The position numbers were made by a program, and so were the translations under genes. From Agrostemma githago (taxonomy: Eukaryota; Streptophyta; Magnoliopsida; Caryophyllales; Caryophyllaceae): a stretch of DNA of 64,000 nt. Positions 34,359-46,301 of this stretch are shown here, in pieces (position 1 is the stretch's first letter; the number at the start of each line of letters is the position of its first letter). The notes under the pieces are model-generated. The model did not search any database, was not told the origin of the DNA, and worked only from the letters and a program-made list of their open reading frames with translations. The stretch spans positions 51,412,898-51,476,897 of the forward strand of contig OY288250.1 of NCBI GenBank assembly GCA_958450325.1, read 5' to 3'.

Positions 34359-36862
34359 TGTAGACACCCACATTTTGACCGCCAGGTGTCTATAGTAGTT
34401 TCCGACAAACACCCGATGATGATCGGACGCAAACGTGCTTTAAATACTCAGAAACGGGCTCAAAATCATTGGCATTTGGCTTGGGCTCATTATGGAGTAC
34501 ATATCTCACAAAACCAACCTCAAAATCAGGCCCAGTGGGTCGTTTGGAGTCAAATAAGACTAATTTGGGTCGATTCCGACACCAGGGGTAAAACCGTCTT
34601 TTTACGACCGAGTCGAAACCCGGTCAAAGATTTTCCCGAGGCACGTGAGTCAGCCGTGACACCTCACACGGCTGATTCGAACTCTAATCCTACGAAAAAT
34701 CAGCTACACAAAATATTAAACAAATCCGTTTAAGGATAGGATTCGATCTCAAGTAGGAATTCTATCCGGAAACCGAATCGGATATCGGCCGAGCACCAAT
34801 TACTCGGCCAAGACACCCAAGGCAGCCGAAATACCCCTCCATTCAGCCGAGATTTTGGCTTCTCCATTAAGCAACGGAATTTGCATTTCTTTCGAACTCT
34901 TGCATTTCCTATCCAAAAACCGATTTAAACACCCGATCGAGTGCAAACACTCGGCCGAGTAGGCTACAACCAGCCGTGTCCCCTTTCTTCTTTGACAAGA
35001 AAGCGGAATTCTCATGCCTTACAACTTCTACGTTTCTTATCCTAAGCGGTAGTTCAAACTCTCCTAGCCAAGGTCGGGAATTTCCTATAAATAGCCCCTT
35101 GCATACAACACTTTAAAGGACGAAAAAAAAAAGATATTCGAAAAACAACGACATCAAATCATTAGCATCCTTACACATCAAATACACATCAAAAATTAAC
35201 ATCGACAAACCGATAATATTCCCGAAGGAAAACCGGTCCATTTAAACCCGAAACCCTTCACCCGAAACTCGTCCAAACCGAGACACCACCTCACCGACGT
35301 ACACTCGACGCTCTTGTGCCCAAGCCGCATCCCGACGAGCCCCGATCCGAGTAAACAGAAGCATGTAGGTTGAGGGTGTAACAAAACCCGATTTCTCTTT
35401 TTCTTCTCTTCTCCTCCTTCGCGTCGGTCCTTTTATTACGGGTCGTCGTCGTCATTTTTTTATTTTTCTAATCTCGATATTATCAAAAACTATTTTTATA
35501 CATTCTTAACAATATGATATCAACTCTATAGTTGAATATCGTATTAAAAGAATTAAATTTAATCTCGACGATGTTAAAATCGTTACATCTTTTTCAAACC
35601 TTTTTTTTTACAAAACCTTTTTTTATTCATTCCGAATATTCGATATCGATTTCATAATCGAATATCGAGTACGACGAATATCGAAAACATAAATCGAATA
35701 CAAATTAATTCATATTTTGTACGCGATTTATCAAAATTAGCAATTTCGAACAAAAAATAAAAACCGGACAGACCCGCACGCGAGTCGCGCCATGCCCAGG
35801 CGACTCGCGCACGGGCCAGAAATCCGAGACGTTTTTTTTAGTTATTTTCGTTCGTTTTATTTTATTCTTCAACGAAACGATTTTAAAACTTATAACTTTT
35901 CTGAAACTATTTGAAATATTTGATATTAATTTCGTAGTTAATTATCAAACATAACGAATATCGAAAATATTGAATCGAGTACGAATTATGCAATATTCAT
36001 ACGCGGTTTAATAAAAACATCGAGTTTTCGAAAACCGTCTTCAAAATCAGACCGACACGCGACTCGCCGGCATCCCGGGTGAGCCGCGCGGCCGGCTGCC
36101 TCGACGCCCCCTTTTCTCGTTTTTTATTATTTTTCGAACTTCGTTTTTTATACAAAACATCGTTTTAAACAATATTTTCCAGATTTCGATTAATTTTTAT
36201 TTTTTTCGATCTCGTATACTTATTTGTTTTATTATTTTCACAAATCGATACTAACTCGTTTGTTCATCTTTGTAGCAAATTCATTTTTATTTTCATCATT
36301 TGTTTTATTATACTAAAACGAACTTCACATGTTAAATTCAACTTTGACGTTAAATTTTTCATGCATTAAAACCGACTTAGCAACCCATTCAATTCTTCGC
36401 ATGCTTAGGAAAACAATGTTTGCATATCATTCATCGTATTACTAACGCGCGTATTAAAACATCATTCGATATCCTAGTAGAGGCCGCTAATGTGCGGGCG
36501 GGGTTGGGTGTTCTTAGTGAACTTCCCAACACGTACCCTCACCCCTTACTCAGAACCATGGTTTCCGGATGTCCGAAACCATTGGCAACGAGAGTCATTC
36601 AATATACGATTAACCGCTCAAGTCGGCATCTATATCGATATGCAAAGGGACGAGCCCAATAAACTCTGACATCGGAAATGGGCCGTATTTTGTGTACGGC
36701 CCACTACGACATAGAGTGGGCTCGAACGGTTCCGAATAACCATAAAATTCGGTGGCGACTCCAACTTCGATTTAAATTTCCATTTGACCATCTCATGGAG
36801 ATTCATTCGCCTCCCCCAACCCGCGCGTGGCCGCGTCCGGGTAGACCTATGTCATGTCCACA
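34359..36862 (+). repeat. Block B second (middle) LTR
   Basis: 2504 bp, TG...CA. TATA box 35086-35093, hairpin 35769-35819, second hairpin 36048-36098. It is followed by a primer binding site (36866-36883) and another internal region, so it acts as both the 3' LTR of unit 1 and the 5' LTR of unit 2. Confidence 0.92.
35769..35819 (+). other. Conserved two-stem hairpin in LTR (B, second)
   Basis: Same as 23087-23137 except for one base in the 3' outer arm (CGGGCCAG). Inner stem and 11-nt loop are unchanged. Confidence 0.68.
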
Positions 36863-36865
36863 ATT

Positions 36866-36883
36866 TGGCGACTACGCTGGGGA
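36866..36883 (+). other. Primer binding site (B, second)
   Basis: TGGCGACTACGCTGGGGA three bases after the middle LTR, identical to the first unit. Its presence confirms that a complete 5' region of a second unit follows, with a leader from 36884 to 37951. Confidence 0.72.
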
Positions 36884-37951
36884 TTAGCTAATACGTTACT
36901 GACCTTCAGCATCCTCAGGGTGAGACTCGAATAGAAATCGTTTGACTAGTACAATACGCATTTTAGTTTTACGGTTCATGCATAACCCCATATTTTCCCG
37001 GGCCGGTACTGGTGACCGACGTCCCACTATACTATCGATGTAGTCCAAATTGGATATGTCGAAGGTGTCCATTAGCCGATTCGTATGGGTTTTACGGCAT
37101 GTTCTAAGCTCAACTCGACTTAGGAAGTCCGCCCTGATTCTCGATAGGCTGTGTACACTGGTATAGACCCTTTCAGACTGACCGAGACTTAGAATTAGAG
37201 CATACATGGCGTCGTTATACTGTTTCCATGACTACGTGCTACCTGATTTACAAGTCTTCTTTCAAAAACCGTCATTTTCAAAATTGCATCCTTTTCAAAA
37301 TATCCAATTTTCAAAACCCGGGACATATACCGAATTTAGGATCCACGATTTTACTCAAAATAGCCTATTTTTAGCCGGTATTATGCCCATTTCAAAACTC
37401 GAAAATATTTTCGAACTTTCAAACCCGCTCCCCGGTCCGCCTTTCCATTTTCTTTTTCGAAAAAATGGGCCGGACTTCTCTCCCGATTTTACTCGGGTTT
37501 TCAAAAAAAATCAATTTTGCAAACTTCCTTTTCTTAGGACTTCCCGTATTTAGCAAGTGTCGGGTCGTGTCTTAAGTCGTCAAGGTCTTCTAGCGTCGAA
37601 ACTCCGTCGATCCTACATCACGGGTTTCCTCCCTATCCCAGTCCGCCTTATTATACTAAGGCAAGGCCCACCTACGTAGGACATACTCCTACAAGGGTCG
37701 GCCCGTCTACACAATCGAGTCTAGAAGTCTGGGGAATGTCTCACGTAAACCTCCTTTCGAGCATGGCCCAGCCCACACAGCTGGATCCTAAAGGAGGCTC
37801 ACCTCTCACAAGTCATCCGTCTAGATGTCTTTTTCGAGTCATTTCCTCTCTAGTTTCCCTTTTCCTTGCTCGGGATGTACTTTAGTTCTACGATTTGGGT
37901 TGGTCGCTGATACGTGGTATTCTCACAGACAGGCCGCCTCACACTCGAACC

Positions 37952-38113
37952 ATGACTAAGGACTCAATTGATCAACTAAACACCGCATTGGCCAAGATCC
38001 AAGAACAGCTCGACCAAATCAGGGGCGACCAGATCGCCATTGTCACCCGGGTTAGTGCCATAGAACAGGACAAGCCAAAGGGTGAAGATGACGCTCATGG
38101 GCCTTTAGCCTAA
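37952..38113 (+). pseudogene. gag: Block B unit 2 gag N-terminus, stopped
   Basis: The ATG at 37952 starts MTKDSIDQL, and TAA at 38111-38113 is the same GAA-to-TAA change as in unit 1. Translation from the normal start would yield only about 53 residues. The frame reopens at once in the next entry. Confidence 0.88.
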
Positions 38114-41100
38114 TTGACTAGCGCAGTCCTCAAACTGCAAGAGCAAGTCCATTTGACGACCCACAACTCGATCCATACGGAGAATGCCCGAACCTATTCT
38201 CCCCTGACCGATCAACTGCCTGCCAATCTCAACTTGACAGGCCTCCCAATGTTCGACGGAACCGAAGACCCGGTATTACATATCCGGGCCTTCAAGGAGT
38301 TTATGGCCCTGAAAGGAGTCAAATCGGACATGTTCAAGCATCTGTTTGCCTCCTCGCTAGAGAAGCACCCAAAAGCTTGGTTCTATAAGCTCGACGCCAA
38401 GAAATACAAAACTTGGGACGATGTCGCAACGGAGTTCGCCCGAAACTATGCGGACAATGCGGAAATCCAGACAACCATGCGTACTCTGGAGGTCATGGCC
38501 CAAGAGCCGAAGGAGGGTTTCACCAAATACCTCCAAAGGTGGAGGGCCGAAAGTGTCAAGCTGGTCGACAAGCCCAGCGAAAAAGTATTAGTGGAGGCCT
38601 TTGTGAAAAATCTCCTCCCATCTTATCGGATCCATCTCCGGTACGCTATCATACCCAATTTCGCCACCTTAACCGAAATGGGTACGAGAATCGAAGACGA
38701 CTTAAGGTTAGAGAGCCTTACTAAGGCCTCTACAAAGGGTTATCAAGGAGCCAGTTCATCTTCCGGTAAGCCCGCAACTACAAATGCGGCCCGAAGCATC
38801 TTTGACGAGGTTAATTTGTTAGACACCTCGACCAAAAAGAACACTCCAGCCCGAGTATTCACGGACATAGGGACTACTTATGCCGACGCCTTACAAAGGC
38901 TATCTTCTAAAGGCCTAATTCAGCCCATAGGCCCAATGCCAGAGGTCCTTGTCGAGAAGCGGTCCAAAAGCTACAACGCACAGGCCTATTGCCGCTATCA
39001 CCAAGGCAACGGGCATGACACCGAAAATTGCTGGAAATTAAAGCATCTCATTCAAGATCTGATCGAGAGTGGGAAGATACCGTTACCCAGCGACAAGCCC
39101 AGTAACAAAAACAACCCACTTGCTACTCACGCCATTTCTGCTGGAGAAATAATCGATTGTACTCATCTCATTTCCCCTTTTATTCCCCAAATCAACGGGA
39201 TATGGAATGACGATGAAGACGATGTTTATCTGACCAAGGGGGAGACTGTCCCCATCACGGCCGAAGAGATCCGGAAGGCCAAAACCAAGGCCCTGGCCGG
39301 TACTCATGTCATCACGGCCGGATCTTCAACCCCGAGATCCGCCACTGAGCCCGCCAAGACGGACTCCATGCTCGAAGAACCAGACACTAACACGGCCCTA
39401 GTCAAGCAACTGAAGAGGGTCCGAACTGATCTTACCATATGGCAGCTTCTGGTCAGTTCTCAAGAACATCGGGCAGCACTTACTAAAGCTCTCGATGAGA
39501 TCAAGGTAGACTCGTCGGTTACCCCCGCTGAAATGGTAGCCACCATCCTGCCTCACCTCAAAGGCAAGTCCAAAGAAGAAGGCCCGCTTATCACTTTCTC
39601 TGAGTCCGATCTACCACCATTTGGGGCTACCCACAACCTAGCCCTATATATTACGGTGATTTGCCGGGGCAAATATCTACCCATGACGCTAATCGATGAC
39701 GGGTCAGCTGTAAATGTCCTTCCTTTAAGGACTGCAAGGGCTCTCGGCATTACCGAGACCGACTATCTTCCTACTGCACAAACTATCCAGGCTTTTGATG
39801 GAAGCCCAAAATCAGTTGCCGGGGCTGTCAGACTAACCATCATAACCGGCCCAATCGAAAAAGAACTAGAATTTCAAGTGATCGATGTCACCTCATCGTT
39901 CAATCTGCTACTTGGAAGGCCTTGGATCCACGCAGTCAAGGCCGTATCCTCCACTCTTCATAGAAAGGTCAAGTTACCTTTACAAGACGGGGTCATCACA
40001 CTTGAAGCTACTCCAATAGCCGTGTCAAGCTGTAACACGGCCGGTTCAATCGACCCGCGAGGATTCAATTTCGTGGGAATGATCGATGAAGAATATCTTT
40101 TTAGGCCCTATTTCACAACCAGCATCGACAAAATGCTGCAGAACTTGGGTTACTTACCGGGGGCTACTTCAAGTCCTGGTCTCCCGGCAGGCAAGATCAT
40201 CGATGTCTTAAATAATGAAGAGCCGAAATTCGGCTTGGGGTATGCTTTAACCCCGGAAAATGTGGTCCGGGCCGGCATCCAAAAAGCCTGCGACGTCCTC
40301 AAGGGCTCCTACAGCCCGAAACTCAACTTCGTCACTCCAGTATTCGGAGCTGTCCAAACGGGCCTTTACCAGCCCGCTATAACCTATCCTGAGGTCAATT
40401 TCATCCCAGATGATATCTTCACTCTCATCCAGGCTGAATCAAAAGAAGATTTGAACCAAGCTGAGCCCATGCTGGGGCTCTTGTTTGGGGAAAACAAGAT
40501 AATTCCTACCCCTAAGGAGGAATTAGTCAACCTGATCCTCCATAGCAACAAGTTCGATCCAACCAAGCTGATCTCTGAAGTAGGCGCTGACACTGGAAAG
40601 CGGGCTTGGAGGAAGACGATCAAATGGACCGACAGCGAGGGCCGAGTCTACAAGCTCACTACCGGCGAAGGGGACATGCAAGGCGACGAGTCTGAGTCAG
40701 AGTCAGAGTCGGAGTCTGAGTCAAAGTCTAGAGGGTCCAGTACTAGGGTCGAGTCTGTAACCCCTTTTCCTTCGATCATTCCTCTGGGAGCCTCGGAGTC
40801 TGTCTCGGAGCCGGTAAAGCAAAAACTCCGAAGAATGAGGCCCGAATGGTCTCTCAAAGTCAAAGAAGAAGTCGACAAGCAATTCAAAGCGGGCTTTATC
40901 CAAGTGTCTGAATATCCAGACTGGGTCGCAAATATCGTGCCGGTACCCAAGAAAGACGGAAAGGTACGAGTTTGTGTAGATTTCCGGGACCTTAATAAGG
41001 CCAGCCCAAAAGACGATTTTCCGTTGCCACACATCGACATACTGGTGGACAACACGGCCGACCATGCCCTTCTATCTTTTATGGACGGGTATGCCGGATA

Positions 41101-42259
41101 CAATCAGATCAAAATGGCAAAAGAAGACATGAGTAAGACCACCTTCACTACACCTTGGGGGACTTACTGTTACACTGTTATGCCATTTGGGCTTATCAAC
41201 GCCGGTGCCACTTATCAACGGACCGCCACTACCTTATTACATGACATGATGCACAAGGAAGTGGAAGTCTACGTGGACGATATGATAGTCAAGTCCAAAG
41301 AACAAAACGGGCATATTTCGGCCCTTAGGAAGTTCTTCACCCGACTACGCAAGTATAACATGAGACTGAATCCTCAAAAATGCAGCTTTGGGGTAACATC
41401 GGGTAAACTATTGGGCCATATCGTCAGCCAGCGCGGCATCGAGGTTGACCCAGCCAAAATCAAGGCCATTACCGAGATGCGGCCACCTAAAACCGAAAAG
41501 GAGATTAGGGGGTTTCTCGGGAAAATCCAGTATATCAGCAGGTTTATCTCGAAGCTAACCATGATATGTGAGCCCATTTTCAAAAAACTGAAGATAGGAG
41601 AGCGAGTACTGTGGGACGACAAATGTCAAACAGCTTTCGATAAAATCAAAGAGATTTTGTCATCTCCGCCGGTATTAATGCCACCTCAACACGGTTTGCC
41701 TTTGTCGTTATACTTGACAACGACTGAGACAGCCATGGGGGCTATGCTAGCCCAAACAGTCGACTCAGAAGAACGAGCTATTTACTACATTAGTAAAAAG
41801 TTCCTCGAATACGAATGCAAGTACACGATGCTCGAAAAGACGTGTCTAGCTCTAGTTTGGGCCACTAAAAAGCTCCGACATTACATGCTTAGCAACGAAG
41901 TGCACGTACTATCAAGAATGGATCCAATCAAGTATCTGTTCGAAAAGCCCATCCTCAACGGCAGGATATCTAGATGGACTTTAATGCTAGCTGAGTTTGA
42001 CCTCAAGTTCGTACCGTTAAAAGCCATCAAGGGCCGGGTAGTAGCTGAGTTCCTTGCCGATAGTCCGGTATCTGAAGAGGGACACACCGATACTTGGGCC
42101 TTCCCTGACGAAGATTTATTCCATACCGACACAGAGACATGGGATCTATATTTTGACGGGGCATCCAACTTTCGAGGATTTGGTGTCGGGATTTTGCTGA
42201 TCTCACCACAAGGAGAGCACACCCCGTTATCCATCAAGGAGGCGTGGTTCAGTAGTTGA
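38114..42259 (+). pseudogene. gag-pol: Block B unit 2 gag-PR-RT-RNH, long open frame, 3'-truncated
   Basis: 1381 codons without a stop, longer than any frame in unit 1. The order is gag domain, CHHC knuckle, protease (DDGS), short Ser-Glu linker, reverse transcriptase (YVDD 41270-41281), RNase H and the first part of the second RNase H (FDGAS). Compared with unit 1 a 435-bp in-frame piece is missing at about 40804-40810, removing the linker and the N-terminal part of the RT region. The frame leaves the element at about 42238 and ends eight codons later in host DNA. There is no integrase. The length looks intact but the protein lacks a normal start, part of RT and everything after aRNH. Confidence 0.9.
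40688..40729 (+). repeat. Ser-Glu repeat in pol linker (B unit 2)
   Basis: GAGTCN hexanucleotide repeat, 12 bp shorter than in unit 1. It lies about 80 bp before the 435-bp deletion point. Confidence 0.85.
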
Positions 42260-42267
42260 GCAGTAGA

Positions 42268-42867
42268 TCAGTTGATAACGACCATGTCTGCCCTGCTTAT
42301 CAAACTAAGAGAAATGTCACGCGCCCTGTCAATCTCTCCCCTGCTGAACTGCTCAAAATATTTGGCCCCACCCTCTGCAGTGGTGCAGTCACTAACATAT
42401 AAATTCGGTGGAGGGAACAGTGCAGCCGATTGGAAGTTGTGCAGCATTGTCTTAGCAATCACGGTTTCAGTCAGATGGCATCTACATCTTTGTGAGACAA
42501 CAATGTCACCCCTGTAAACAGTTGTCAGACCTTTGCGATGCCTTTCTTGCAGACTCCGATTATAGTGTACAGTCCACCGAGGTGCATTGAGATGTAGCAG
42601 AAACGTACGCACCCACGCCTTGCACACAGCCGACACCGTTGCTTTACCAGCTACATCAAGTCTCTCGAAGATCTGGTCCTTGTAGTTCTCGCTAGAAACG
42701 ACTCTACTCGCCGCTAAATACTGCCTGCTATAGATCCTGACCTCATGCAGGCCTCTGTAAATGTAAGGCAAGCGCTCCGTTTTGTTATGCCTACTGTTGG
42801 ATATAGCCTCGGCCTTATCTGCATTGACATTGTTTGTCACCCAACCCCTGCAACGATACGTTACCAT
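42268..42867 (-). CDS. Hypothetical host protein, copy 1
   Basis: 199-codon frame of unknown function. Residues about 49-104 (from YLAASRVVSS to TVHYNR) resemble the alanine/lysine helix plus strand unit that is repeated in the 304-codon protein at 1454-2368, so both may belong to one fast-changing plant family. An acceptor-like GGTGCAG lies upstream near 42890, so the Met may not be the true start. The stop lies about 28 bp from the block B junction, so this copy lost its downstream neighbourhood. Nearly identical to 56212-56811, with a few amino-acid changes. Confidence 0.45.
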   Translation of the reverse strand: MVTYRCRGWVTNNVNADKAEAISNSRHNKTERLPYIYRGLHEVRIYSRQYLAASRVVSSENYKDQIFERLDVAGKATVSAVCKAWVRTFLLHLNAPRWTVHYNRSLQERHRKGLTTVYRGDIVVSQRCRCHLTETVIAKTMLHNFQSAALFPPPNLYVSDCTTAEGGAKYFEQFSRGEIDRARDISLSLISRADMVVIN

Positions 42868-44812
42868 AGTAATGTCTGACAGCCCTGCACCATATAGTCC
42901 ATATCAGAGTAATGCTTGGATACGACACCCGATCCAATCATGTCAGCAGAAAAACACTGAACAGGCTGCGGACATACCACAAATTGAATGATAGCGTCGC
43001 AATGTCGCAAAATGACTACACTCTAGGCGATAAAAGACTGAGATGTAGCATCAAGACTGAAGCGAAGAACAGGAGAGAAAAACAGCTATAGCAACATCAA
43101 CAGTCATGGACAATGTCAAGAGCTAGAAGCAGAAAGCAGCGGATAATAGTCAGGGGCTCAACGGATTGTTCTATCCGCTAATCCACAACTTCGTAATTAG
43201 CTATTATGTCAACTCTAACCCAAGAAACTTGAACGGCATGCAAACATACAACACATACTATCCTACACAGTGTAATACTAATTACGCACAGATTATCGCC
43301 ATGTAGGACGACTGCCTACCGCATAGTATAATACTACAGTGTAAAATCAAAAAACCGTAATCGAAGAATAAAAGTGGCTACACGCTTTTCAACTTGGCTA
43401 ATTTTCAGTTGACCTATTGCAGAACACTCTTAAGTACACTGTTTGGTTATCATTGTTCAGTATATCTTCAGTTACCTTCTTCTGAAAGATTACAACGAAA
43501 TGTAGTTATGATACGATATGGATCCCTCAGTAAATATTAGAAGGCACATTTAGTTATCCAATTAAGCCTCGACCCTTTGCATGGCTAGGACAAAACAGAT
43601 TAGTAACATGATCAAAGTAGGTACAGAAGCACGAACCTGAGGCGGACCCTAGATCAGTAAACAGGCATAAGCTGACAAGCGTGAAGAGATAACCCTATTT
43701 TTTTTTAAAAAAAAAAAGGCCACGATACAATTTAAAAAGACAAATTAGGAGAACATAACAACTGATCACAGAGATGCAAAATGCCATGTACACGAGGCGA
43801 CGGCAACGGCAAACTAAAGAATTCTTTAGAAACATTCAGCAAACACCGTGAAGCAAAACAATAAAGCTGTCAAAGAGAATAAAGCTTACAATTAGAATGT
43901 TACTGGTCGGAGCTCAACACTTGCAGCAGGAAAGAGTGGAGGAAGCAAAAGGCGCAACACAAGCAACCTAAGGTAGTATTTTTTTACCGGGGTCTTTTAT
44001 TGTGGTAATGGTAAGATAAGGTAACAAGTTGAAGGGTCGTCAATGTTACTGGTCAGTGTAATTGAGTGCGAGCTTGGTAAGTGTGAGGAAAGTAGGCCAT
44101 AAGTAGCATCCGTACAACATCAGCTATTGTTTCTTACTTATTTGACACTCTTCCCGATTTACTTAATTACTTACGTTAAGTCTAGTACACTTGCTTATGT
44201 ACGTTTTGTCTTATATACATCGCTATGCGCACGTTCTTTAAAATCGTAAAAGTCTTAGATTCTTAATGCACTCAGCACGACGGGTAAAATAATATCCAAC
44301 ATGGCTATGCTTTACACCACACACCTGAAGCCATGGCAGATATTATTTTTACCAATAAATAGTGCTAACAAGTGAACGTAAATAAACAAATGAATCGGGT
44401 GAATTATTCAATACTCGCTATTTATCTGGCTAGCAATTCCTACACTCCTGCTACAATTATTAAAGATAATACTACCACTCTTAGCGTAGCTTGCGAGAGT
44501 CAAATCTACATATCTGTGAAGTTCAGAAAAAGGGAGGTGGACTTCCAGAGAACTAAACATGAATACAAATGCAAACAAGACGAAAATAGATCCAAAAACA
44601 ATGTACGAATCGTTGGCCTATACTTTCTCTAATTATAGTTGAGGCAATAGAGGAATTTACTTGTGCATGCCCAACAAAGAGAATGAGCATGGACAAGTTT
44701 CGTACAGTATTCATCGCACGATATCTGCTATGAATTTATGACAGGTCAAATGCTGAATCTCAACACATATGATCATCCCAAGTGGTCGATTAATTTCTCC
44801 ATTTCACATTGG
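42868..44812. other. Non-genic or intronic stretch (copy 1)
   Basis: No supported gene. It contains a T9/A11-type homopolymer junction near 43700. A plus-strand 86-codon frame (44372-44632) is conserved in copy 2 only because the whole region is. Introns of the minus-strand frames on either side could lie here. Confidence 0.5.
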
Positions 44813-45070
44813 CTATAAATATGAGTATTGCAACGTAACCAGTGCCCTGCCATACAATCCACAACCGATAAATGCAGGAAGCATAATACTGGTGCCATCC
44901 TGCAACCGGTAAAGATAAATGTCCTGCACTCTGCCGACTCTTTTGTACTCAGACCCAGGTCGTTTGTCCTCACGTGCTCTCTCAAACGGTCGTCTAAACC
45001 CGGTTGCCAAATGTAGCAACTTCAAAGCGTGCTGCATACGGGCAATTCGCACCTAATTCCAGCATGCAGT
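44813..45070 (-). pseudogene. Host exon candidate, copy 1, with nonsense codon
   Basis: Counterpart of 58760-59056. The frame encodes a stretch with HALKLLHLATGF and RVQDIYLYRLQDG. In copy 1 a TAG near 45052 interrupts it where copy 2 reads CAG. The function is unknown and the exon borders are a guess. Confidence 0.35.
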
Positions 45071-45830
45071 GGCTGGACCTAATAGGTACAGGTACTGCGT
45101 CTGTAACACACGCAGATCCTTCAGCTGATAAATGTAACGTAGCTAACAAACCGACACACCACAGACTCATAGCATATAGCCAGCGAACTCATTGCATCAA
45201 ACCTCAATTAAGGTGCCTAATGATAGCATTGTTTCACAAGCAACCATCATAGTAGCATAACTGCGCTTAGTCCTATTAGAACTGGAGCCTACATCACCGA
45301 AACGACAGCAAGATACAGTCTCAGGGTAGTTTTAAAAAGGGTGAAAATTAGCAGGCGAGGTATGAACTGTCAACCGACTGATCACGATACATGGATGAAC
45401 GCAGACTCGCCATCGCACAAACAAACTAAGCACACTTGAACTCAAAGAGAGGTAGCCAAAAAGGAAAAATGTACGCAACAGCGGTTCACTTCAACCAATC
45501 ACAATCGATAATGTCCATTAATAAACACCACACGGACACAACAACGAATGGACAAAATCAAGCTAAAATCTATGAAAACAGCCGACATCTGAGACCTGTA
45601 ACCAGGAGCAAAAGGATGAAATTATATCCAAGTGTGTGACTCATTCATCCTCTCCTCCTTCTGCAGGGACCAAGTACAACTACTTCTGGCTTCTCCTCAA
45701 TTACCAAAAACATTAAACCAGCGGCACGTGTATAACTGGAACGAGGAACTACTATTCTGGGAAGAGAGCAGCGTTCACTCTCGAGCATCCCACATAAATA
45801 GTTCCGGGTACAAGCTCAAGAGTTCGCTCA
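45071..45830. other. Non-genic or intronic stretch (copy 1)
   Basis: Nothing recognisable. Short plus-strand frames at 45436-45639 and 45632-46036 overlap or run against the better supported minus-strand family gene. Confidence 0.45.
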
Positions 45831-46301
45831 TTACACTATCAAATTCCATACCGTTGTCTGAGATGCAACAGCATCTGCATTCACCTCCAGATCAGTCGGT
45901 ACAAATCGATATTGCACACCTTGCGGCAAGTATGCGCTATCTCCTCGCGTTGCAACCCATAAACGAATGCCCCAAAATGTTTCAGTGCACTCGGAGATAC
46001 GTCCCCTTCCAAAACCCGCCTCTTCAGCAAGGCTAGCAACCCTAAGGGCGGGCCAGTAGCTGTCCACGCCTTCTTCAAACTCCAACACTATAGCTTTCCT
46101 AAAGGTGAATCCTGGTTGTCTGGTTACTGGTTCCAAACTCACAACTGGATAGCCTAGTTTGTTTATCGTGTCCTTCACAGTCATGTGGCAGCGCGTCGCT
46201 GAACGGGTGCTCCGAATCTCATACGGCATATTGTCAATTATCCACCGTGTAGGGTATGCGTATTCAGACACGAAACCTTCAAAAGCATATGTGTCGTCCA
46301 T
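45831..46301 (-). pseudogene. LGYPV/LWVATR family gene, copy 1, frameshifted
   Basis: The protein shares with 5823-6167 the order EYAYP, DNMPYE, LGYPVVSLE, FRKAIVLEFEEGVDSY, GFGRGR and GIRLWVATRGDSAYL. Near 45857 copy 1 has one T fewer than copy 2 (GTCTGAG against GTCTTGAG on the plus strand). This shifts the frame after VASQ and replaces the C-terminus DNGMEFDSVMSELL with a short unrelated tail. An acceptor-like CTGCAG near 46353 suggests the exon starts upstream of the Met. Function unknown. Confidence 0.5.

Larger units (their letters stand above)
21687..42238 (+). mobile_element. Block B: Tat-like retrotransposon, truncated tandem dimer
   Basis: The order is LTR (21687-24181), full internal region, LTR (34359-36862), second internal region cut off inside the second RNase H at about 42238. 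The two internal regions are nearly identical and share the same early gag stop codon. The family is close to block A but not the same: proteins are highly similar, LTR middles differ. The left end follows CCATAG (ending 21686) exactly where copy 2 continues CTTCG. The right end jumps to host DNA equivalent to about 56184, so the third LTR and about 199 bp of host DNA are missing. Confidence 0.9.

Noticed and set aside
44372..44632. 86-codon plus-strand frame conserved at 58319-58579
   Set aside because: Conservation is explained by about 98.5% identity of the whole duplicated locus. There is no codon-biased pattern and it lies between minus-strand exons.
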